Shown in pieces: positions 26,983-37,121 of a stretch of 64,000 nucleotides of DNA. The notes under the pieces were generated by a model that saw nothing but the letters and a program-made list of their open reading frames with translations, ran no database searches and was not told the origin of the DNA. This DNA comes from an uncultured Flavobacterium sp. (lineage in GTDB: Bacteria > Bacteroidota > Bacteroidia > Flavobacteriales > Flavobacteriaceae), in assembly GCF_943913405.1 (NCBI RefSeq), contig NZ_CALTYA010000001.1:124001-188000 (forward strand), in the 5' to 3' direction. A program made the position numbers and the translations under genes. The first letter of the stretch is position 1; the number at the start of each line of letters is the position of its first letter.

Positions 26983-29157
26983 TTATCCTTTGATTTTCTT
27001 CTTAGGAGTTTCTGGTTTTTTGTCTAATCCTCTTTTTCTTAGAAGTGGTTCCACGCTTGGTTCAGCGCCACGGAATCTTTTGTACAAAACCATTGGATCT
27101 TCAGTTCCTCCTTTTTCAAGTACATTTTTTCGGAATAATTTTGCTTTTTCTGGATTAAAAAGTGTTGTGGTTTTAAATGCTTCAAAAGCATCGGTGTCCA
27201 AAACTCCTGACCAGATATAACTGTAATATCCTGAAGAATAACCTCCTGAGAAAATATGCTGGAAGTAAGTCGTTCTGTATCTTGGAATAATCGCGTCAAT
27301 CAATCCGATTTTTTTCATCGAATTTTTCTCAAAAGTATTGGCGTCAAGCGTTATTGGTTTCGTTTGAGAATGGTAATCCATATCTAAAAATGATGCAGCC
27401 AAATATTCTACCGTGGCAAAACCTTGATCGAAAGTTCCAGATTTTTGCAGTTTTTGGATTAAAGTATCTGGAATAACTTCGCCGGTTTTATAATGTTTGG
27501 CATACATTTTCAAAACTTCTGGTTCGGCTGCCCAATTTTCCATGACTTGCGACGGCAATTCTACAAAATCTCTCGGAACACTTGTTCCTGCAAGACTTTT
27601 GTAAGTTACGTTTGATAATAATCCGTGTAAAGCATGGCCAAATTCGTGAAAGAATGTTGTTACCTCATCAAAAGTCAATAATGCTGGAGTGTCGCCTGTG
27701 GGTTTTGTAAAGTTGCAAACTATTGAAATTACTGGCGCTTTTCTTTCGCCGTTAACCGTTTTCTGCGTTCTGTAAGATGTCATCCAAGCACCGCCTCTTT
27801 TTGAAGCTCTTGGAAAAAAGTCCATATACAAAATCCCGACGTGCGTTCCGTCAGCTTCGGTAACATCCCAAACGGTAACTTCTTCGTGGTATTTTGGAAC
27901 ATCATTTAATTGCTTGAATTTTAAGCCGTATAACTTTTCGGTTACTTGAAAAATGCCACCTCTTACATTTTCTAGGCTGAAATAAGGTTTCAATTCTTGC
28001 TCGTCTAAATCAAAACGCTGTTTCCTGATTTTTTCGGTGTAATATCTCCAATCATAAGGTTGTACTTTAGCTCCGCTCAGTTCGGCTCCGCCTCGGGTGT
28101 CTTTGATTCCGTCTTTGTCCATCATTTTTTGGATGTCGGAAGCTTCTGTTTTGGCGATTTCCAAAGCTGGTTTCCACAAATCATTCAAAAGCTTGGCCAC
28201 ATTTTCTGGATTTTTAGCCATTGATTCTTCCAAAACATAGTCAGAATGTGATTTGTAACCTAACAATCTCGCCTTTTCACCGCGAAGATTTGCTAATTTT
28301 ATAGCATTTTCTTTGTTGTCCAATTCATCATCGTGATTGGCTCTTGTTTGGTAGGCATTCCAAATTTCTTGACGCAATTTTCTATTCGAACTATATTGCA
28401 AAAACGGCATTACACTTGAATTTGAAAGTGTGAAAACCCATTTTCCGTCTTTGCCTTTGGCTTTTGCTTCTTCCGCGGCAGCGTTAATTAATTCTTGTGG
28501 CAAGCCTGACAATTTCTTTTTATCTGAAATCACCAATTCATATTTATTGGTTTCCGCTAAAATATTTTGACCGTATTTCAAAGCTGTAATTGAAAGTTCT
28601 GCATTGATTTTACGAAGTTTCTCTTTATCGGCACTTGATAAATTGGCGCCGCTTCTGACAAAAGCTTTATGAAAATTTTCCAGAATTTTTGCCTGTTCCA
28701 AATTCAATTTCAAAGATTCTCTTCTGTCCCAAACTGCTTTAATTCTTGCGAATAGCTTTTCGTTCAAATAGATATTATCATTGTGAGCAGCTAAATTTGG
28801 AGAAACTTCTTTAGCGATTTTCTGCAATTCATCATTGGTGTTTGCGCCATTTAAATTGGAAAAAACAATATTTACGTTGGACAATAATTCGCCCGCATTT
28901 TCCATTGCCAAAATTGTATTCTCAAAATTTGGCGCTTCCTGATTATTTACAATAGCATCAACCTCAGCTTCTTTCTTTTTAATTCCTTCTAAAATGGCTG
29001 GCTTGAAATGTTCGTTTTTAATCTTGTCAAAAGGAGGTACTTCGAATGGCATATTGTAAGCCTGAAAAAATGGATTCATAATTTGTTTGTTTTCTTGTGC
29101 TTCAATTGTCAGCATATTTCCAATAGCTAACAGGATGAAAAATGATTTTCTTCTCAT
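26983..29157 (-). CDS. M3 family metallopeptidase (peptidyl-dipeptidase Dcp-like)
   Basis: This is a zinc oligopeptidase that degrades short peptides. The HExxH motif is in TTFFHEFGHALHGLLSN near residue 505, with the third ligand Glu downstream in the ELPSQVMENW segment. An N-terminal signal-like stretch (FFILLAIGNMLTIEAQ) suggests export to the periplasm. It is 724 residues long, as usual for Dcp-type members. The C-terminal tail is very basic (KKPETPKKKIKG). It is a single-gene unit upstream of a bidirectional terminator. Confidence 0.93.
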   Translation of the reverse strand: MRRKSFFILLAIGNMLTIEAQENKQIMNPFFQAYNMPFEVPPFDKIKNEHFKPAILEGIKKKEAEVDAIVNNQEAPNFENTILAMENAGELLSNVNIVFSNLNGANTNDELQKIAKEVSPNLAAHNDNIYLNEKLFARIKAVWDRRESLKLNLEQAKILENFHKAFVRSGANLSSADKEKLRKINAELSITALKYGQNILAETNKYELVISDKKKLSGLPQELINAAAEEAKAKGKDGKWVFTLSNSSVMPFLQYSSNRKLRQEIWNAYQTRANHDDELDNKENAIKLANLRGEKARLLGYKSHSDYVLEESMAKNPENVAKLLNDLWKPALEIAKTEASDIQKMMDKDGIKDTRGGAELSGAKVQPYDWRYYTEKIRKQRFDLDEQELKPYFSLENVRGGIFQVTEKLYGLKFKQLNDVPKYHEEVTVWDVTEADGTHVGILYMDFFPRASKRGGAWMTSYRTQKTVNGERKAPVISIVCNFTKPTGDTPALLTFDEVTTFFHEFGHALHGLLSNVTYKSLAGTSVPRDFVELPSQVMENWAAEPEVLKMYAKHYKTGEVIPDTLIQKLQKSGTFDQGFATVEYLAASFLDMDYHSQTKPITLDANTFEKNSMKKIGLIDAIIPRYRTTYFQHIFSGGYSSGYYSYIWSGVLDTDAFEAFKTTTLFNPEKAKLFRKNVLEKGGTEDPMVLYKRFRGAEPSVEPLLRKRGLDKKPETPKKKIKG

Positions 29158-29208
29158 AAATTTTAGGTGATTGGGAACGTAAATTTAAGGAATCTGAAAC
29201 AAACAAAA

Positions 29209-29904
29209 CTATGATTTATGCTTCAATCGTTCTGCAAGTTCTCTTCGGTAAGTAATCCCGACAGGGATTTTTTCTTTGTGAATGGTAACCGTATCGCGAT
29301 CGCAATCTTCAATTTTCTCCAATGCAATAATATATGATTTATGAACGCGAAGAAAAGATTCATGAGGAAGATTTTGCTCCAATTCATTAGTTGTCATGGA
29401 AGCCAGATAGGTTTTTGTAGTTGTAAAAATCTTGACATAATTGCCATAACTTTGGGCAAAGAGAATAGTTCTTACGTCTAAATCCATGATAATTCCATCC
29501 GTTTTTATGGAAACAAAAAGATTGGTAGCTATAGGTTTTTTTTCTTCGTATAAAGCTAAAAACCGCTCAATAGATTTCAAAAATCTCGGAAAATAAATCG
29601 GTTTTAAAAGATAATCGATAACGCCATAATCATAACTTTCTAAAGCAAATTCTGAATAAGCCGTTGTTAAAATCGTTTTTGGCGGCGACGGAATAATTTT
29701 CAATAATTCCAGTCCAGTAATTTCGGGCATGTCAATATCCAGAAACATCAAATCGACTTGATTTTCTCGAAGATAATTCATGGCTTCGATTCCGTTATAG
29801 CATTCAAAAACCAATTCCAACTGCGGATTTTGCTTGATATAATTGACCAGCACATAATGTGCAGCCGGTTCATCGTCAACGATTATGCATTTCTTTGGCA
29901 TCAA
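29209..29904 (-). CDS. LytTR-type response regulator
   Basis: The receiver domain carries the acidic pocket (IIVDDE), the phospho-accepting Asp in LMFLDIDMPEITG (~57) and the TTAYSEFALESYDYGVIDYLLKP switch region. A LytTR DNA-binding domain follows (VRTILFAQSYGNYVKI ... FLRVHKSYIIAL). At 231 residues it is a standard LytR/AlgR regulator. It overlaps its kinase gene by four bases. The divergent RND efflux operon is its likely target, by position only. Confidence 0.93.
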   Translation of the reverse strand: MMPKKCIIVDDEPAAHYVLVNYIKQNPQLELVFECYNGIEAMNYLRENQVDLMFLDIDMPEITGLELLKIIPSPPKTILTTAYSEFALESYDYGVIDYLLKPIYFPRFLKSIERFLALYEEKKPIATNLFVSIKTDGIIMDLDVRTILFAQSYGNYVKIFTTTKTYLASMTTNELEQNLPHESFLRVHKSYIIALEKIEDCDRDTVTIHKEKIPVGITYRRELAERLKHKS

Positions 29905-30920
29905 TTCAAATCAATTTCAAGGTTAACTTCATACTCCAATTCGCCTTGTTTTATATCTAAAATATGTTTTTCCGGATATAAAATTGCAAGTCGTTGCATC
30001 GTATTTTTCAGTCCGATTTTGGTAGAAACAATTTTTTTCTTTTTGGTCGGAATTGAATTTGAAATTACTAAATAAATCTTGTCTTCTGAAGTCTTGATCT
30101 TAATATTTACGTAGCAATTTTCAATCGTGCAAGCGCCATGTTTAAAAGCATTTTCAATAAAAGTAATCAGAAGCATCGGGGCAATTTTATAATTGCTTTC
30201 AAAATCAACATCCTGCTGAAAATTGATATCGCATCGATAACCGACTCTTTCTCTTTCCAATTCGATATAGCTTGAAATAAATTCTAATTCGTCTTGGAGC
30301 GACACAAATTCCTTGTTGCCATTTTCCACTTGGTAGCGCATCAGTTGCGAAACTTTCATGATCATATCGGAAGTCCGTTCTGGATATTGAAGGCTGATTC
30401 CGTATAAAGTATTGAAAGTATTGAACAAAAAATGCGGATTCAACTGGCCTTTCAGAGCGTTTAATTGGACTTGATTGTATAGCAATTTTTTATTGGTACG
30501 CTTTTTTTGGTCTCTATAATATTCCAACATCAAGAAGGTTCCTAAAATGCAAATCAAAGTCCCAACCAAAGTGGCGACTTGAAACTGATAGCTTTTTTGG
30601 TGTGCTGATTTATATAGGAAGCAATTTTTATATAGAAATTCCGTCGACGTTTCATAAAGAATCACTGAAAATACAAACAGCAACAAAACCGTCATTAATA
30701 AATACAAAACCGGACGGTGTTTTTTAAGCAAAACCGGAAGCAGGAAATAACGGTTTACCTGTGCATGAGAATACAATATGAAGAAATAAACCAATCCTGT
30801 ATAAAAGCCTTTCCAGCTTAAAATCAAGATCCAGTCATTGAGTGTGAACAATATAAAAGAGAAAATAAGGATGATAATTTCTTGCCACCATTTATTTTCT
30901 ACTATACTTTTAAATTTCAT
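29901..30920 (-). CDS. LytS-like membrane sensor histidine kinase
   Basis: Four hydrophobic segments occupy residues ~12-145. The His_kinase domain follows, with the phospho-accepting His in GQLNPHFLFNTFNTLYG and the N-box FIENAFKHGACT. The catalytic domain is short and lacks a well conserved G2 loop, as usual in this class. It is first in the kinase-regulator pair and lies head-to-head with the TolC-RND operon. The signal is unknown. Confidence 0.92.
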   Translation of the reverse strand: MKFKSIVENKWWQEIIILIFSFILFTLNDWILILSWKGFYTGLVYFFILYSHAQVNRYFLLPVLLKKHRPVLYLLMTVLLLFVFSVILYETSTEFLYKNCFLYKSAHQKSYQFQVATLVGTLICILGTFLMLEYYRDQKKRTNKKLLYNQVQLNALKGQLNPHFLFNTFNTLYGISLQYPERTSDMIMKVSQLMRYQVENGNKEFVSLQDELEFISSYIELERERVGYRCDINFQQDVDFESNYKIAPMLLITFIENAFKHGACTIENCYVNIKIKTSEDKIYLVISNSIPTKKKKIVSTKIGLKNTMQRLAILYPEKHILDIKQGELEYEVNLEIDLN

Positions 30921-31049
30921 TTTTCATAATTCAAGTGTACAAAGTAACTACTTAAAATTAAATTTCCTGCCGATTTAATGACCAATTGAATTCGTCATTT
31001 TATAATGATGTTTCGTCACTTTAAAACCGATAATAAGTTTCCTACAACC

Positions 31050-31057
31050 TAAATTTG
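31050..31057 (+). promoter_or_regulatory. -7 element of the efflux operon
   Basis: TAAATTTG matches TAnnTTTG and lies 22 bases before the tolC-like ATG. No good TTG is seen at the -33 distance, consistent with an activated promoter. Confidence 0.55.
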
Positions 31058-31079
31058 CACTTTTAAAACTTAGAATTAA

Positions 31080-32468
31080 ATGATGACGAAAAAAAAGCTC
31101 CCCCTTTTTCTTTTTTTGGTGTTTTTCATTCAAGGTTTTTCACAAACGCTTTCTCTCAAGGAAGCCGTGGAAACCGGAATCGCCAATTATGGAACAATCA
31201 AGGCTAAAAGCTACTATGCCGACGCTTCAAAAGAGACAGTCAAACAAGTTCGGCGTGATTATCTTCCTAATTTAAACCTTGCCGCACAGCAAGATTATGG
31301 AACTGTGAATGGTCAAAACGGACCACTCTATGGTTTTGGAGGTCTTGGCGTAGCTTCCTCTGGATTGCCTTTGGCGGAACAAAACTGGAATGCTGCATTT
31401 GGCGCTTTATATCTAGTAAACGTCAATTGGGATTTTTTCACTTTTGGAAGAACGAAACAAAGAATCAATTTGGCCAAAGCTGATGCCGTTCGTTTTGAGA
31501 AAGATTTAGACCAAGAAAAATTCCAACAGAAAGTAAAAATTTCTGCAGCTTATTTGAATCTTCTTGCCAGCCAGAGATTATTAATTTCTCAAGAGAAAAA
31601 TCTTAACCGTGCAACAGTTTTTCATAGAATTGCCGCAGCCAGAGTCAAAAACGGTTTGCTTGCCGGAGTCGATTCTACACTAGCTTCTGCGGAAGTTTCT
31701 CGTGCAAAAATTCAATTAAATCAAAGCAAAGACCAAGTTAAAGATTTGAACAATAAATTGGTTGCCTTGATGGGAACTGATATCAAAGATTTTGTTTTGG
31801 ATAGTTCTTTTGTAAAGCAAGTTCCGAAATCTATTTTGGGTTTTGAAACAGCAAGCGACACTTTGAATCCTGTTTTGCAATTTTATAAAAGCAGAATTGA
31901 TTACAGCAAACAGCAGACAAAATTATTCAAAAGAGAATATCTTCCAACGTTCAGTTTCTTTGGGGTTTACCAAACCAGAGCTTCGGGATTTAATTCAGAT
32001 TATGCTTCAGATCAAAATTCATACAACCAAAATTATTTTGACGGTGTAAATCCGAATCGCCAAAACTATCTTTTAGGTGTAGGTGTTTCTTGGAATTTGA
32101 CTACGATCGCAAGATCCAGCAAGAAAGTCAGTGCCCAAAAATTAATTTCTGAAGGACTTCGGGAAGAATATAAAGTGATTGACCAGCAACTGAAAACGCA
32201 GTCTGACGCGGCCGATGCCAAAATCAAATATGCGATGGATAATTATGTGGAAGCTCCTAAACAAGTTCAAGCTGCACAACAAGCGTATTTGCAGAAAACG
32301 ACTTTATACAAAAATGGCTTGACCAATCTTGTCGATGTGACGCAAACGCTTTACACTTTAAATCGCGCTGAAATTGACCGTGATATTATCTACAATAATG
32401 TCTGGCAATCGCTTTTGATGAAAGCGGCAGCAACAGGAGATTTCGACTTATTTATTAACGAATTTTAA
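31080..32468 (+). CDS. TolC family outer-membrane efflux protein
   Basis: This is the outer-membrane channel of a tripartite efflux pump. It has a signal peptide (LFLFLVFFIQGFSQ) and the duplicated helical TolC repeat, with SLKEAVETGIANYGTIKAK at the start and AQQAYLQKTTLYKNGLTNLVDVTQTLYTL near the end. Its 462 residues are typical. It is the first gene of a three-gene operon with the RND pump and adaptor. A second ATG at 31083 could equally be the start. Confidence 0.93.
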   Translation: MMTKKKLPLFLFLVFFIQGFSQTLSLKEAVETGIANYGTIKAKSYYADASKETVKQVRRDYLPNLNLAAQQDYGTVNGQNGPLYGFGGLGVASSGLPLAEQNWNAAFGALYLVNVNWDFFTFGRTKQRINLAKADAVRFEKDLDQEKFQQKVKISAAYLNLLASQRLLISQEKNLNRATVFHRIAAARVKNGLLAGVDSTLASAEVSRAKIQLNQSKDQVKDLNNKLVALMGTDIKDFVLDSSFVKQVPKSILGFETASDTLNPVLQFYKSRIDYSKQQTKLFKREYLPTFSFFGVYQTRASGFNSDYASDQNSYNQNYFDGVNPNRQNYLLGVGVSWNLTTIARSSKKVSAQKLISEGLREEYKVIDQQLKTQSDAADAKIKYAMDNYVEAPKQVQAAQQAYLQKTTLYKNGLTNLVDVTQTLYTLNRAEIDRDIIYNNVWQSLLMKAAATGDFDLFINEF

Positions 32469-32478
32469 TTTTCCAACG

Positions 32479-35400
32479 ATGAATTTAATACGATTTGCAC
32501 TTCGCAAACCCATCTCCATATTGGTGCTCGTGGCCGGATTATTCTTTTTTGGAATCGGCGCCGTGAAAGATATCAAAGTCGATATTTTGCCAAAAATGAA
32601 CCTTCCCGTGATTTATCTCGCGCATCCTTTTGGAGGCTACACTCCGAATCAGATGGAGTCTTATTTCGCGAAAAACTATGTCAACATTTTGCTTTTTGCC
32701 AATGGCGTAAAATCAATCGAGACAAAAAATATCCAAGGGCTTACTTTGATGAAAGTGACTTATTATGAAGACACGAATATGGCGCAGGCTGCAGCTGAAT
32801 TAAGTGCGCTTTCCAACAGAATCCAGGCTGGTTTTCCGCCTGGTTCACAGCCTCCTTTTATCATTCGTTTCGATGCTTCTTCTTTGCCGGTCGGACAATT
32901 GGTTTTGAGCAGCAAAACACGCTCAAATAATGAATTGCAAGATTTGGCGAACGTTTATGTAAGAGCTTCGTTTACGTCAATTCCAGGTTTGCTGTCGCCT
33001 CCACCTTTTGGTGGAAGCCCAAGAACTATTGAGGTTAACGTCGATCCCGATTTGCTTCGTTCGCACAATATGACGCCAGATCAAATCGTGGAAGCTATCA
33101 GAATAAACAACCAAACAGCTCCTTCCGGAAATGTGAGAATTGGCGACATGAATTACATTACGCCAACAAATAACACGATTAAGGAAGTTTCTGATTTTGC
33201 CAAAATCCCTTTGTTCAAAGGCGGTGTGCAAAATTTATATTTGGGCGATGTTGCTACCGTAAAAGACGGTGCCGATATCACCGCAGGTTATGCTTTGGTC
33301 AACGGAAAACGCTCCGTTTACATCAGTATTGCCAAAGCCGGAGACGCCTCCACTTGGGATGTCGTGCAACGATTGAAAGCAGAATTGCCGAAAATCCAGA
33401 GCACGCTTCCTGACGATGTGAAACTTTCTTATGAATTTGACCAATCGGTTTATGTAATCAATTCGGTAAAAAGTTTGGTTACTGAAGGAATTATCGGCGC
33501 GGTTTTGACCGGATTGATGGTACTGTTATTTTTGGGCGATAGAAGAGCGGCGTTAATCGTAATTCTGACTATTCCGATTTCAATTATTTCTGGAGTTCTA
33601 TTCTTAAAATTATTCGGACAGACAATCAACTTGATGTCGTTGAGTGGCCTCGCTTTGGCTATCGGAATTTTAGTCGATGAAAGTACGGTGACTATAGAAA
33701 ATATCCACCAGCACTTGGATATGGGCAAACCGAAAGCACTGGCCATTTGGGACGCTTGTAAAGAAATTGCCCTTCCTAAATTATTAATTCTTCTTTGTAT
33801 TCTCGCCGTTTTTGCCCCAGCTTTTACTATGACCGGAATTCCGGGTGCGCTGTTTTTGCCTTTGGCGATGGCGATCGGTTTTTCAATGATCATTTCGTTT
33901 TTATTGTCGCAGACTTTCGTTCCGGTGATGGCGAATTGGCTGATGAAAGGACATTCAAAAGTGGAGCACGGCCCTGAAGTTACAGATGACGAAGCGGAAT
34001 TTTTAGCTTCTGGAATTGATCCAACTTCTGAAAAAGACACCTTTGCACAAAAAAGAGTTTTAGCAGAAAGAGACGACTTAGACAATGATAAAAAAATTGG
34101 ATTCTTCGAGAAATTCAGAATTCGTTTTATGCGCTTTTTAGATCGCATTTTCCCTTTCAGAAAATCGATTGCTTTGCTTTATTTATTCGGAATTACGGCA
34201 ATTGCCATCGGACTTTTGAGCGTAATTGGACAGGATGTTTTTCCAAAGGTAAATTCAAGCCAGTTTCAATTACGACTTCGTGCTCCAGATGGAACTCGTT
34301 TGGAAAGAACAGAAGAAAAAGCCATTCTAGCCTTGAAAGAATTAGAAAAAATGGTCGGAAAAGAACACATCAGCATCAGCTCTGTTTATGTCGGCCAGCA
34401 TCCTTCTTTATTTTCAGTTTCACCGATTTATTTGTTTATGTCGGGTCCGCATGAAGCTGTTTTTCAAGTTGCCTTGAAAGATTATCACGCTGACATGGAC
34501 GTTTTCAAGGATGAATTTCGAGCCAGAATCAAGAAGATTTTGCCAGACGTAAAATTATCTTTTGAACCGATTGAACTTACGGATAAGGTTTTAAGCCAAG
34601 GTTCTCCTACTCCAATCGAGATTAGAATTGCCGGAAAAAACAAAAAAATAAATGAAAAGTACGCCAATAAATTAGTCGAAAAACTAAACCAAATTGCCTA
34701 TTTCAGAGACGTTCAGATTGGCCAGCCGATCAAATATCCTTCGTTGGATATTAATATTGACCGAACTCGCGCCGCGCAATTGGGCGTTGACATGAATGAA
34801 GTTTCACGCTCGCTGATTGCTTCGACGTCGTCTTCAAGATATACAGAAAAAAATACTTGGATCGATGAAAAAGCTGGATTGTCTTATAACGTGCAAGTTC
34901 AAGTACCGCTGAATAAGATGATGACGGAAAATGATTTGGGTGAAATTCCATTGATGAAAAACTCGGCACGCCCTGTTTTGAGTGACGTTGCCACGATTAC
35001 GCCATCCTTTACTTACGGAGAAAATGACAACTTGGGCGCGATGCCCTACATTACGGTTACGGCAAATATTGACCATACAGATTTGGGAACAGCTTCAAAA
35101 GACGTTGAAAAAATCATTGGTTCTTTAGGAGAATTGCCTCGTGGTTTGTTCATCGACACCATCGGTTTAAGCAAAGTTTTGGTAGAAACGATGAACAGTT
35201 TGCAATCGGGATTGTTGATTGCTGTTGTCGTGATTTTCTTGATGCTTTCTGCTAATTTCCAGTCGTTTAAAGTTTCGCTGGTCATTTTAACAACGGTTCC
35301 TGCGGTGGTTTTGGGTGCTTTGCTATTGCTGTTGATTACGGGTTCTACGCTGAATTTACAATCGTATATGGGAATCATCATGTCCGTCGGAGTTTCCATT

Positions 35401-35763
35401 GCAAATGCGGTTTTACTTGTCACCAATGCGGAGCAATTACGAAAAGTCAATGGAAATGCATTAGAGTCAGCTCGTGAAGCGGCATCATTGCGACTTCGCC
35501 CGATTATCATGACGAGCGTTGCGATGATTGCGGGAATGCTGCCAATGGCAATCGGCCACGGAGAAGGCGGTGACCAAGTTTCCCCATTGGGAAGAGCGGT
35601 TATCGGCGGGCTATTATTTTCAACATTTACCGTATTAATTATCTTACCGTTGATTTTCGCTTGGGCACAAGGCAAAAGCTCGACACAGTCCGTATCTTTA
35701 GACCCTGAGGACAAAGAAAGCAAACATTATATCTCATCTTTACACGATCAAAATGAAAAATAA
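32479..35763 (+). CDS. RND efflux transporter permease
   Basis: This is the inner-membrane proton-driven pump. The two RND halves are visible: the N-terminal helix (RFALRKPISILVLVAGLFFFGIG), the first periplasmic domain, helix 4 with the Asp-containing GLALAIGILVDESTVTIENI (~392-411), and then the repeated second half (helix MGIIMSVGVSIANAVLLVTNAEQLR). At 1094 residues it is normal. A charged linker (EVTDDEAEFLASGIDPTSEKD) joins the halves. It starts 10 bp after the tolC-like stop and overlaps the adaptor gene by 11 bp. The substrate is not deducible. Confidence 0.95.
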   Translation: MNLIRFALRKPISILVLVAGLFFFGIGAVKDIKVDILPKMNLPVIYLAHPFGGYTPNQMESYFAKNYVNILLFANGVKSIETKNIQGLTLMKVTYYEDTNMAQAAAELSALSNRIQAGFPPGSQPPFIIRFDASSLPVGQLVLSSKTRSNNELQDLANVYVRASFTSIPGLLSPPPFGGSPRTIEVNVDPDLLRSHNMTPDQIVEAIRINNQTAPSGNVRIGDMNYITPTNNTIKEVSDFAKIPLFKGGVQNLYLGDVATVKDGADITAGYALVNGKRSVYISIAKAGDASTWDVVQRLKAELPKIQSTLPDDVKLSYEFDQSVYVINSVKSLVTEGIIGAVLTGLMVLLFLGDRRAALIVILTIPISIISGVLFLKLFGQTINLMSLSGLALAIGILVDESTVTIENIHQHLDMGKPKALAIWDACKEIALPKLLILLCILAVFAPAFTMTGIPGALFLPLAMAIGFSMIISFLLSQTFVPVMANWLMKGHSKVEHGPEVTDDEAEFLASGIDPTSEKDTFAQKRVLAERDDLDNDKKIGFFEKFRIRFMRFLDRIFPFRKSIALLYLFGITAIAIGLLSVIGQDVFPKVNSSQFQLRLRAPDGTRLERTEEKAILALKELEKMVGKEHISISSVYVGQHPSLFSVSPIYLFMSGPHEAVFQVALKDYHADMDVFKDEFRARIKKILPDVKLSFEPIELTDKVLSQGSPTPIEIRIAGKNKKINEKYANKLVEKLNQIAYFRDVQIGQPIKYPSLDINIDRTRAAQLGVDMNEVSRSLIASTSSSRYTEKNTWIDEKAGLSYNVQVQVPLNKMMTENDLGEIPLMKNSARPVLSDVATITPSFTYGENDNLGAMPYITVTANIDHTDLGTASKDVEKIIGSLGELPRGLFIDTIGLSKVLVETMNSLQSGLLIAVVVIFLMLSANFQSFKVSLVILTTVPAVVLGALLLLLITGSTLNLQSYMGIIMSVGVSIANAVLLVTNAEQLRKVNGNALESAREAASLRLRPIIMTSVAMIAGMLPMAIGHGEGGDQVSPLGRAVIGGLLFSTFTVLIILPLIFAWAQGKSSTQSVSLDPEDKESKHYISSLHDQNEK

Positions 35764-36844
35764 TTTATTCAAAATATCCGTTTTATTTTTAGGAACAGCT
35801 TCTTTTTTAAGCAGCTGCGGTTCATCCGAAAAACAAGAGGTTGTGGCGGAAGACGTTGCTCCTCCGATGGAAATTATCACTGCCACTAAAGAAAAACTAT
35901 CTACAGAATTAAGAATTCCGGCAGAACTGGCGGGTTTCCAACAAGTGGATATTTATGCCAAAGTGAGCAGTTTTGTCAAAGAACTGAAAGTCGATATCGG
36001 AACGCAGGTCAAAAAAGGACAGCTTTTGATGGTTTTGGAAGCGCCAGAAATCAGCTCGCAATTGGCTGCAGCCGAATCAAGACTGCGTTCTCAAGAAGCA
36101 GTTTACATGACAAGCAACAGCACTTACAAAAGAATTTTAGAAACCAGCAAGGTTGAAGGAACGGTTTCAAAAAATGATTTGGAACAATCTGAAGGGAGAA
36201 AAAACTCAGATTACGCACAACTTCAGGCGGCAAAAGCTTCTTATAAAGAAATTCAAAATGTGCAAGGCTATTTGCAAATCCGTGCTCCTTTTGATGGTGT
36301 AATTGCGGCTCGAAATGTGAATCTTGGCGCTTACGTCGGACCTTCTGGAAAAGGATCTGAATTGCCTTTGTTTACAATTCAACAACAAGAAAAATTGCGT
36401 CTTTCAGTTTATATTCCTGAACTTTATACAGGCTACTTAAAAAGTGGCGACGAATTGAGCTTTAATGTAAAATCACTTCCAGGAAGAACTTTTAAGGCTA
36501 AAATTGCGAGAATGTCTGGTGCTTTGGATAGCAAATTCCGTTCAGAAAGAGTTGAAATGGATGTGATCAATGACACCAAAAGACTTTTGCCAGGAATGGT
36601 TGCCGAAGTTTTATTGCCTTTGAAAGCGCAAGACAGCAATTATGTAGTTCCGAAAACAGCCGTGGTGACTTCCAGCGAAGGCATTTATGTATTGAAAATT
36701 CAAGACGGTAAAACGTTGCGTGTTCCTGTTCAAAAAGGAAGAGAAATTGAAGACCGCGTAGAAATTTTTGGAGAAATTCCAGAAAATATGCAATTGGTTA
36801 AAGCGGCTTCCGAAGAAATTAAAGATGGAACCTCTGTGAAATAA
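35753..36844 (+). CDS. RND efflux periplasmic adaptor lipoprotein
   Basis: This membrane-fusion protein links pump and channel. The lipobox ends at Cys22 (LSSC) followed by GSSEK, with no acidic surface-export signal, fitting periplasm-facing anchoring. The lipoyl half-motifs are DIYAKVSSFVKELKVDIGTQVKKGQLL and QIRAPFDGVIAARNVNLGAYV, joined by a helical hairpin. A beta-barrel domain and C-terminal domain follow. It is the last gene of the operon and is followed by a strong terminator. Confidence 0.94.
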   Translation: MKNNLFKISVLFLGTASFLSSCGSSEKQEVVAEDVAPPMEIITATKEKLSTELRIPAELAGFQQVDIYAKVSSFVKELKVDIGTQVKKGQLLMVLEAPEISSQLAAAESRLRSQEAVYMTSNSTYKRILETSKVEGTVSKNDLEQSEGRKNSDYAQLQAAKASYKEIQNVQGYLQIRAPFDGVIAARNVNLGAYVGPSGKGSELPLFTIQQQEKLRLSVYIPELYTGYLKSGDELSFNVKSLPGRTFKAKIARMSGALDSKFRSERVEMDVINDTKRLLPGMVAEVLLPLKAQDSNYVVPKTAVVTSSEGIYVLKIQDGKTLRVPVQKGREIEDRVEIFGEIPENMQLVKAASEEIKDGTSVK

Positions 36845-36863
36845 TATTTCTTTATATAAATTA

Positions 36864-36902
36864 GAAATCCCGATGCTTTTCAGTCATCGGGATTTTTTTT
36901 TC
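36864..36902 (+). terminator. Terminator of the efflux operon
   Basis: AAATCCCGATG and CATCGGGATTT form a perfect stem with a short loop, followed by a run of T. A second hairpin at 36917-36945 (AAAAGCTCCTCAA / TTGAGAAGCTTTT, one mismatch) follows at once. The rest of the spacer to 37121 shows no gene and marks the left edge of the accessory island. Confidence 0.9.
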
Positions 36903-37121
36903 AGTTCATTCCAAAAAAAAAGCTCCTCAAGTTGAGAAGCTTTTCAGTGCACCTTACAGTACAAAACTCGAACCATTTGCTTGAAGATTTGAGGCTTTTG
37001 AGTGAGATAACTGTATAATATTAAGACTTAATAGCGTCGGAAGATAAACAGAGTTTTTTATGGAAGATTTGTAAAAAATAGGATACTTCGGGAGGTATCG
37101 TTCTTAATTTGGCTAGCATTA

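Noticed and set aside
33450..35723. Long minus-strand frames (33450-34148 and 35046-35723) opposite the RND pump gene
   Set aside because: They are antisense shadows of a strongly conserved membrane protein and have no start context or family features.
36966..36974. ACTCGAACC, identical to part of the tRNA-Leu T arm, at the left edge of the island
   Set aside because: Only 9 bases match, the flanks do not, and a chance hit of this length is not improbable. It is not good enough to call a duplicated attachment site.
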